Source of the DNA: Archangium gephyra
GTDB lineage: Bacteria; Myxococcota; Myxococcia; Myxococcales; Myxococcaceae
Direction: 5' to 3'
Length of the DNA stretch: 64,000 nt
Assembly: GCF_001027285.1 (NCBI RefSeq)
Contig: NZ_CP011509.1
Location: forward strand, 2,736,501-2,800,500
Shown piece after piece: positions 58,663 through 64,000 of the stretch. Under the pieces are notes generated by a model, which was given only the letters and a program-made list of their open reading frames with translations, had not been told where the DNA came from and searched no databases. The position numbers and the translations under genes are program-made. Position 1 is the first letter of the stretch. Every line of letters begins with the position of its first letter.

Positions 58663-60033
58663 CTACATGCCAGGAGGCAGCCAAGGGAGTCGCTCGACAT
58701 CGCCGTGAGTCCGGGCTGTCAGGCGATTGAGGTAGAGCCCACTGGCATTGAGTAGTCGCAGGAGGGCGAGTTCAAGGTGCCAAGCTGCGAGTTGACGGGC
58801 TTCGGACGTGACCTGTGACGGATATGCTGTGAGTCGTGGGAAATTACCCAGATGGGCAATCGAATTGCGGACCCACGTCATCTTCTCCAGCGCGGGCGCG
58901 TTGGCATTGGGCTTGGGGAGCGCAGCAAGAGCTTGTAACGGTGCAGGTACAGTGAGAGGTAGCCCAAGCGAGAGAGCAATCTGGGCCACATGCGCGGCTG
59001 CCTCTGATGCGAATTTCGGAATCGATGGCGAACTATGCAGAGGCGGATATGGCCAGCCAGCGGCAAGTCCTTCAAGTGCAGCCTGTGTCAGCACAAGCTT
59101 CGACTCCATCGCTAAGCCTGGTGCATGGGAGTCGATGTACAGGTGTGCTGCAGCCTTGATGATCTCCAGGTCCGGGCTCGTTGCGAGCTGCCGCCACCCC
59201 ACGAATACCGATTGAAGAATCTGCGGATGATTCTTGGAAAACCAGTTCTCGTGCGCCTTCCATACGTCGGTGTGAAAGGCCGACCAGCACTGCCAGACCT
59301 TCGCTCCTGCAGCGTCGTAACCACTTCGAAGGAATGGTTTGGAGAGTGCGGCTCTTGCCAAGCCCAACGTCCGGCCAACATCGCTCAGAATCTCATCGGC
59401 GATCGTCACATCAAACGTCGCGCCGTCTGCACGGCATAGAGAGCCCACATGCGTGATTGCGTAGCCGCGTGCCTCACTGATTCGTTCGGCAAGATTCGGC
59501 TCACCGAACTCATGCTTATCGGGTACAGGATCAATGTTAATGACCCAGGGAGCGCTCTCCATGTGAATGCGGGCGCGCATGCGGCGAGTCCCACGCTTGA
59601 GATGATCTCCGAGAACAAACGGGAAGTTTGCGACATGGAACGAGACGCGGGTGAGGCCAGTCTCTTGGCCCATTCTGACCTCACCATTGAGCAGGCCTAT
59701 GAAGGACGGCTCTTTATGCGTGCTGATTCTTGAACGTCGGCTCAGAACTGATGCTTTGAGCCCGATCGTGGGCACCTCAAGGTCGCATTCGTCATGGAGC
59801 GCGATGATGGAGGCGGGAAAGAGGACTTCTACTCCTTGGTAAGGATGCCACGAGTAGCGAATCAGGCATTGGCCGCGATGCTTCTGCCCATCTGCCGAGA
59901 GGATTCCCTCGCCCTGGTAGAGATTAATCGGCTCGTCGACGCCGCACGTGTACTCGGAGGAGAGGGCCTCGGGGATGGCATCGTCTGAGAGCATGGGGCA
60001 TTCCTGACGGTCGAGGGGCATCAGTTCTGACAT
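58663..60033 (-). CDS. Unknown protein with HEPN-like R-x4-H motif (possible defence gene)
   Basis: Encodes 456 residues from 60033, or 443 from the ATG at 59994, which has AGGA seven bases upstream and is perhaps the true start. N-terminal ~200 residues are beta-rich ('YQGEGILSADGQKHRGQCLIRYSWHPYQGVEVLFPAS', 'FVLGDHLKRGTRRMRARIH'). The C-terminal ~200 are helical and contain 'MTWVRNSIAHLGNF' (R389 to H394), the R-x4-H motif of HEPN ribonucleases, in the helix-rich context expected. The two-part plan resembles ApeA-type abortive-infection proteins, but the N-terminal match is only in outline. Base composition is lower in GC and codon bias weaker than in neighbours, so the gene was probably acquired. 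It stands alone. Confidence 0.7.
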   Translation of the reverse strand: MSELMPLDRQECPMLSDDAIPEALSSEYTCGVDEPINLYQGEGILSADGQKHRGQCLIRYSWHPYQGVEVLFPASIIALHDECDLEVPTIGLKASVLSRRSRISTHKEPSFIGLLNGEVRMGQETGLTRVSFHVANFPFVLGDHLKRGTRRMRARIHMESAPWVINIDPVPDKHEFGEPNLAERISEARGYAITHVGSLCRADGATFDVTIADEILSDVGRTLGLARAALSKPFLRSGYDAAGAKVWQCWSAFHTDVWKAHENWFSKNHPQILQSVFVGWRQLATSPDLEIIKAAAHLYIDSHAPGLAMESKLVLTQAALEGLAAGWPYPPLHSSPSIPKFASEAAAHVAQIALSLGLPLTVPAPLQALAALPKPNANAPALEKMTWVRNSIAHLGNFPRLTAYPSQVTSEARQLAAWHLELALLRLLNASGLYLNRLTARTHGDVERLPWLPPGM

Positions 60034-60073
60034 CTACTCTGACGCCTGCATTACTTCGTTTACCCCAAGGCGC

Positions 60074-61135
60074 TCACCGGCCTCGCTTCTTCGGGCTCTT
60101 CGTGTCCTGCTTCGCGCGGGCCTGGGCCTGGGCGTCGCGCGGGCGCTCCTGGCGCGTCGCTTCCTGGACGAGCTTGCGGAAGTTCTCCAGGCGCTCCGGG
60201 GCGAGCTGTCCGCTCCGGAGCGCCTCCTGGACGGCGCAGCCCGGCTCCTTCTCGTGGCGGCAGTCGTTGAAGCGGCACCCGGCCGACAGCTCCTCGATGT
60301 CCGTGAAGGCGGTACGCACGCCTTCCTCGCTCTCCATCAGCCCGAGCTCGCGCATGCCCGGCGTGTCGATGACGAGGCCCCCCTGCGGCAGCACGAACAA
60401 CTCCCGGTGCGTGGTGGTGTGTCGGCCCTTGTCGTCCTCGCGCACCGCGCCCACCTCCATGCGCGCGGAGCCCACCAGCCGGTTGATGAGGGTGGACTTG
60501 CCCACGCCGGACGAGCCGATGAGCGCCACCGTCCGGTTGCCGCCGATGTACTGCCAGAGCGCGTCGAGCCCCTCGCCGGTGACGCTGCTGACGGTGTGCA
60601 GCGGGACGTCCGGGGCCAGGGCGGCGATGCGCTCGCGGGCCGCCACCACGTCCTCGCACAGGTCCGCCTTGGTGAGCACCACCACGGGCTGGGCGCCGCT
60701 GTCCCAGGCCACCGTCAGGTAGCGCTCGAGCCGCCGCGGGTTCAAATCCCGCGTCAGCGCGGAGACGAGGAAGACCACGTCCACGTTGGCGGCCACCACC
60801 TGCTCCTCATCCGCCCGGCCGGCGGCCTTGCGGGCGAGCTGGGTGCGCCGGGGCAGCACCGCCTGGATGACGGTGGTGCCCTCCTGGCTGCGAGGCTCGA
60901 AGGAGACCCAGTCCCCGACGACCGGGCGCACGGACTCTCCCTTGCGGATGGCCATGCGCAGCCGCCCCGGGATGGTGGCCCGCATGTCCCCGCGCGCCGA
61001 GAAGAGCACGTACTCCACGCCATAGTCGGCGCCAATGCGCGCCGGCTCCTCACCTTCGCTCGCGCGGGAGCGCCAGGCCTCCTGGAAGGGGGGCCCCCAG
61101 CCGAGCTTCTCCAAGACATGCTCATCCATACTCAT
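60074..61135 (-). CDS. rsgA: Ribosome small subunit-dependent GTPase A
   Basis: Encodes 353 residues. RsgA is a circularly permuted GTPase that checks late 30S maturation. The permuted order is seen: OB-like N-domain, then TKAD (G4), GSSGVGKST (G1), 'RHTTTHRELFVLP' and DTPG (G3). The C-terminal zinc site is 'CRFNDCRHEKEPGC'. The extreme C-terminus is basic (KQDTKSPKKRGR). ATG at 61135, with an alternative ATG two codons later. Divergent from the AbrB-family gene. Confidence 0.95.
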   Translation of the reverse strand: MSMDEHVLEKLGWGPPFQEAWRSRASEGEEPARIGADYGVEYVLFSARGDMRATIPGRLRMAIRKGESVRPVVGDWVSFEPRSQEGTTVIQAVLPRRTQLARKAAGRADEEQVVAANVDVVFLVSALTRDLNPRRLERYLTVAWDSGAQPVVVLTKADLCEDVVAARERIAALAPDVPLHTVSSVTGEGLDALWQYIGGNRTVALIGSSGVGKSTLINRLVGSARMEVGAVREDDKGRHTTTHRELFVLPQGGLVIDTPGMRELGLMESEEGVRTAFTDIEELSAGCRFNDCRHEKEPGCAVQEALRSGQLAPERLENFRKLVQEATRQERPRDAQAQARAKQDTKSPKKRGR

Positions 61136-61188
61136 GCGCCGCCCAGACTATGCCCATCGCGGTGGGGTTGGGGTAGGGAGACGTCCTC

Positions 61189-62232
61189 ATGGCGAAGGAC
61201 TCTCGCGTGTGGGCGGTGACGGGGGCGACGCTGCTGGGCGCCGTCCTGGGCGAGTGGAGCCATGTGCCCGCCGGGGCGCTCCTCGGCGGCATGCTGGTGT
61301 CGCTCGTGGCCGCCCTCTCGCTGTCCGTCCACGTCCCCGTGCCCCGTCCGCTGCTGCTGGCCGCGCAGGCCGTACTGGGCGCCGCCCTCTGCTCCTCCTT
61401 CAAGCCCTCCGCGTGGAGCGCGCTCGCGGACAACTGGCTCGTCGCGCTCGTCAACGTGGTGGGCGTGGTGGCCATCGGTCAGGCGGTGGCGCTCGTCTTC
61501 GCCCGGCTGGGCGGCGTGGATGTCCGCACCGCCACCCTCGGGCTGATGCCGGGAGGCGCCTCGGCCATGGTGGCCTTGAGCGAGGAGCTCGGCGCCGACT
61601 CGCGCCTGGTGACGCTCTTCCAGTACCTGCGCCTGGGCGTGGTCATCGTCGTGGCGGCGGCGGTGGGCCGGTGGTCGGGCAATGTGCCGGACACGCAGGT
61701 GGCCACCGTCGCGGCCCTGCCCGGTTCCCCCGCTCCCCTGGTGGCGTGGGGCACGACGGCCCTCGTCGCCCTCCTCGGCGGCGCGGCGGGGACGTGGCTG
61801 AAGCTGCCCGCGGGAGGCTTCCTGGGGCCGCTCCTGTTGGGCATTCCCCTCACGGCCCTGGGCATTCCGGTGGGCGCGTGGCCTCCGGGCGTGCTGCCCG
61901 TGTCGCTGTGGGCGCTCGGGGCGCGCGTGGGCAGCCACTTCGATGAGGCGGCCGTGCACGAGCTCAAGCGCGTGGCGCTCGGCGCCCTCGGGGCCGCGCT
62001 GGCCATGGTGGGCGGGTGCCTGCTGCTCGCCTGGCTCTGGTCCTTCGTGGGCGGCGTGGATCTGCTCACCACCTACTTCGCCACGTCGCCCGGTGGGGCC
62101 GACTCGGTGCTCGCCATCGCCCTGGAGACCCGCGCCAGCCTTTCCCTGGTGCTCGCCGTGCAGGTGGGGCGGCTCCTGCTCATCTTCCTCGTCGCCCCCT
62201 TCTTCATGCGCCGGCTGGCCGCGCGCCGGTAG
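61189..62232 (+). CDS. AbrB-family (AmoR-like) membrane protein
   Basis: Encodes 347 residues with about ten membrane segments in two homologous halves, each containing 'GALLGGMLVSLVAAL' or 'GGFLGPLLLGIPLTALG'-type blocks and 'TLGLMPGGASAMVALSEELGADSRLVTLFQYLRL' / 'LTTYFATSPGGADSVLAIALETRASLSLVLAVQVGRLLLIF'. This is the AbrB duplication family (COG3180), often named ammonia monooxygenase regulators although they are integral membrane proteins and probably transporters. Substrate unknown. Confidence 0.88.
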   Translation: MAKDSRVWAVTGATLLGAVLGEWSHVPAGALLGGMLVSLVAALSLSVHVPVPRPLLLAAQAVLGAALCSSFKPSAWSALADNWLVALVNVVGVVAIGQAVALVFARLGGVDVRTATLGLMPGGASAMVALSEELGADSRLVTLFQYLRLGVVIVVAAAVGRWSGNVPDTQVATVAALPGSPAPLVAWGTTALVALLGGAAGTWLKLPAGGFLGPLLLGIPLTALGIPVGAWPPGVLPVSLWALGARVGSHFDEAAVHELKRVALGALGAALAMVGGCLLLAWLWSFVGGVDLLTTYFATSPGGADSVLAIALETRASLSLVLAVQVGRLLLIFLVAPFFMRRLAARR

Positions 62233-62243
62233 TCCCTGACGCG

Positions 62244-62612
62244 CTACGGCTCGTCGTGCCCTCCCTGGAACAGGACGGCGTTGCACCGGTGGATGCGGTT
62301 CCAGGTGCGGAGCGCGCCCCGCGTGAAGCCATACTTCTTGATGGACGTCAGCCCATACATCGAGCACGTCGGCGTGTAGATGCAGCGCCGCTTCCAGCCA
62401 TGGGGGATGACGTTCCGGTAGAAGAGGATGAACGCCACCGCCAACACCGCCAGCGGGCTGAGCCACCAGGGAAGCAGGGCGGGGCGCGCGGGAGGACCCC
62501 GCTCGGCCTGGGGCTCCGTGGACGGATAGAGCGCCAGCGCCGAGTAGGGATTGCCACTCCAGGCGGGTGGCTCGGAAGTGCCACCCAGGCTCGGAAGAGG
62601 CGGGGGGGACAT
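62244..62612 (-). CDS. yidD: YidD-type membrane protein insertion factor
   Basis: Encodes 122 residues. The conserved part is 'RNVIPHGWKRRCIYTPTCSMYGLTSIKKYGFTRGALRTWNRIHRCN', matching YidD, an amphipathic helix protein that assists YidC insertion of membrane proteins. It is preceded by a membrane-spanning or amphipathic segment ('LLPWWLSPLAVLAVAFILFYR') and an unusual ~40-residue Pro-rich N-terminal extension not typical of housekeeping YidD (about 70-85 residues). It lies away from rpmH-rnpA-yidC, so may be a second copy. Its ATG overlaps the stop of the upstream small gene by one base (TGATG). Confidence 0.85.
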   Translation of the reverse strand: MSPPPLPSLGGTSEPPAWSGNPYSALALYPSTEPQAERGPPARPALLPWWLSPLAVLAVAFILFYRNVIPHGWKRRCIYTPTCSMYGLTSIKKYGFTRGALRTWNRIHRCNAVLFQGGHDEP

Positions 62613-62842
62613 CACGCCCTCTGCCGCTCGAAGACGCAGACGAGCCAGGCGCCGTTCGAGTTGGCGCAGCCCTTGTTGAGCGTCACCGTGCGGTACTCGC
62701 ACGACTGGAGGCGCCAGCCCTGGACGGCGTAGTTGTTCAGGAACTTGGAGAACTCGGCGCAGCGCTTGGGATCCCACCCGGAGTCCTGGCCACCACAGCC
62801 AGGGGCGGGAGGAACGAATGCGTCGACGTGATACTCATACAT
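62612..62842 (-). CDS. Small DUF4177-like protein
   Basis: Encodes 76 residues: MYEYHVDAFVPP...'CAEFSKFLNNYAVQGWRLQSCEYRTVTL...WLVCVFERQ'. The pattern of an initial 'YEYHV', 'LN-YAVQGWRL' and a final 'VFER' strand is that of the DUF4177 fold, with additional cysteines. Its TGA overlaps the yidD start, so they are coupled. CCTCAT upstream (GGAG on the coding strand, 'GGAGCCTCCCTC') gives a moderate ribosome site. Confidence 0.75.
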   Translation of the reverse strand: MYEYHVDAFVPPAPGCGGQDSGWDPKRCAEFSKFLNNYAVQGWRLQSCEYRTVTLNKGCANSNGAWLVCVFERQRA

Positions 62843-62928
62843 GAGGGAGGCTCCGTTGCGAGACGGGCCTCCTGATAGCCGCGATCCACAAGGGCGGCAA
62901 AAATCCCGGCGGGCGCGGTGGGAAACCC

Positions 62929-64000
62929 TTACACCAGGCCGTGCTCCTCGAGCTTGTTGTAGAGGGTGCGCCGGCTGATGCCGAGCAGGCGCGCGGCGAG
63001 CGTGCGGTTGTCGCCGGCGCGCTTGAGGGCGTCCACCAGGGCCTGCCGCTCCATCTCCTTGCGCTGCGACTCCAGCGTGCGTCCCTCGTTGCCGGTGCCG
63101 CCAGCGGGGGCGGGCATCGCCGGGGCATTCGGGAAGGGGCTCGCGGGCGTGGGGGCCGGAGCCGCGGGGACGATGCCCGGCTGCCGCGCCACCTCGCGCC
63201 TCACCTCGTCCCCGGTGAGGATGGGGCCGTCGGAGAGCACCACCAGGCGCTCGATGAAGTTCTGCAGCTGGCGCACGTTGCCGGGCCAGGGCTGGGAGCG
63301 CAGGGCCTCGAGCCCGTCCTGCGTCAGGGTGAAGGGTGGCCGGCCGTTGGCCTTCGCGTGCACGTCGAGGAAGTGGCGCACGAGCGGTTCGATATCCTCG
63401 GGCCGGCCGCGCAGCGGAGGCAGCCACACCGGCACCACGTTGAGCCGGTAGAAGAGATCCTCGCGGAACTCGCCCTTGCGCACCATCTCCTCGAGGTTGC
63501 GGTGCGTGGCCGCCACGAAGCGCACGTCCACCTTCAGCGTCTGCGTGCCGCCGAGCCGCTCGAACTCGCGCTCCTGCAGCAGCCGCAGCAGCTTCACCTG
63601 CACCTGCGGGGTGATGTCGCCAATCTCGTCCAGGAAGAGGGTGCCGCCATGGGCCAGCTCCACGCGGCCGGGCTTGCGGGTGGCCGCGCCGGTGAAGGCG
63701 CCCTTCTCGTAGCCGAACAGCTCGCTCTCCAGCAGCGTGTCCGGCAGGGCCGCGCAGTGCAGCTTCACGAAGGGCCCGCCGCGCCGGGGGCTGGCGTCGT
63801 GCACCGCCTTGGCGGCCAGCTCCTTGCCCGTGCCGGACTCGCCGCGCAGCAGCACCGTGGCCGTGCCCGAGGCGGCCCGCGTCAGCATCGCCTGCACCTC
63901 GGCCATGGCGGTGCTGCCGCCAATAAAGGAGCTGGCCTCCTTCACCAGCGGGCGCGTCCCTTCCTGCTGCTGCGCGCGCAGCAGGGCCTTGCGGATGCTG
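62929..64000 (-). CDS. Sigma-54-dependent transcriptional activator (5' part outside window)
   Basis: The frame is open to the right edge, so the N-terminus, probably a receiver or other sensor domain, is missing; a GTG at 63945 is unlikely to be the real start. The visible part is an AAA+ sigma-54 activator: Walker [10 protein letters not shown], '[15 protein letters not shown]' (the GAFTGA loop that contacts sigma-54), '[11 protein letters not shown]' (Walker B), '[14 protein letters not shown]' and a C-terminal Fis-type helix-turn-helix '[24 protein letters not shown]'. Such regulators are numerous in myxobacteria and control development and motility. A P/A-rich linker precedes the HTH. 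Confidence 0.93.
   Translation of the reverse strand, partial: SIRKALLRAQQQEGTRPLVKEASSFIGGSTAMAEVQAMLTRAASGTATVLLRGESGTGKELAAKAVHDASPRRGGPFVKLHCAALPDTLLESELFGYEKGAFTGAATRKPGRVELAHGGTLFLDEIGDITPQVQVKLLRLLQEREFERLGGTQTLKVDVRFVAATHRNLEEMVRKGEFREDLFYRLNVVPVWLPPLRGRPEDIEPLVRHFLDVHAKANGRPPFTLTQDGLEALRSQPWPGNVRQLQNFIERLVVLSDGPILTGDEVRREVARQPGIVPAAPAPTPASPFPNAPAMPAPAGGTGNEGRTLESQRKEMERQALVDALKRAGDNRTLAARLLGISRRTLYNKLEEHGLV

Overview
The window looks like chromosome of a myxobacterium, most likely of the suborder Cystobacterineae (Archangium/Cystobacter-type). The basis is very high GC with strong third-position GC bias, a MYXO-CTERM surface-sorting tail, a Myxococcus cysteine-rich repeat, a DUF2381 protein next to a Ser/Thr kinase, two SitA-like polymorphic toxin lipoproteins, and a geosmin synthase. 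No rRNA, tRNA, CRISPR array or insertion sequence was seen. This placement is inference from gene families, not from a marker gene.

Layout. 1-10.3 kb: end of an unknown gene, a G/P-rich collagen-like pair, an App1-type phosphatase, two large secreted repeat proteins (a HYR/Kelch lipoprotein and an ELWKSDGT-repeat MYXO-CTERM protein), a PRC-barrel-type protein, and a reverse-strand EcsC-like/M48 peptidase pair. 10.55-15.74 kb: the most striking locus, a two-domain geosmin synthase directly followed by two tandem family 2B encapsulin shell proteins, each with an inserted cyclic-nucleotide-binding domain. This predicts a terpene-making protein nanocompartment built from two shell subunits. 15.86-18.36 kb: SitA-like toxin lipoprotein plus HEAT-type immunity protein. 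18.4-30.3 kb: purF, a ceramidase-like protein, a YhbY protein, a large DUF4388/J-domain protein, a cysteine-rich repeat protein, a TSUP transporter, DUF1877, a GH43 lipoprotein, and a DUF6178 protein whose promoter shares an operator-like palindrome with the adjacent TetR gene.

30.6-40.3 kb: a propionate module. mutA-mutB-meaB run forward and converge on a reverse-strand acyl-CoA (probably propionyl-CoA) carboxylase set (biotin carrier, biotin carboxylase, an unknown protein, carboxyltransferase). Together they would take propionyl-CoA to methylmalonyl-CoA and on to succinyl-CoA; the epimerase is not in the window. A pair of inverted repeats separates the two arms. 40.5-42.2 kb: a second SitA-like toxin/immunity pair with an HNH-like tip and visibly lower GC. 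42.2-54.8 kb: mixed housekeeping and secreted genes (alpha/beta hydrolase, M3 oligopeptidase, VUT-type transporter, expansin-like lipoprotein, secreted SurE, PRMT-like methyltransferase, wax ester synthase/DGAT).

55.3-64 kb: a 30-bp perfect palindrome and a second copy of its core lie upstream of a membrane Ser/Thr kinase and a frameshifted DUF2381 gene. Then come a lower-GC gene with a HEPN-type R-x4-H motif (possible defence gene), rsgA, an AbrB-family membrane protein, yidD, a small DUF4177-like gene and the 3' part of an NtrC-type sigma-54 activator running off the right edge. Two genes (near 464 and 58412) are broken or coupled at six-G runs, so homopolymer errors or slippage should be considered there.
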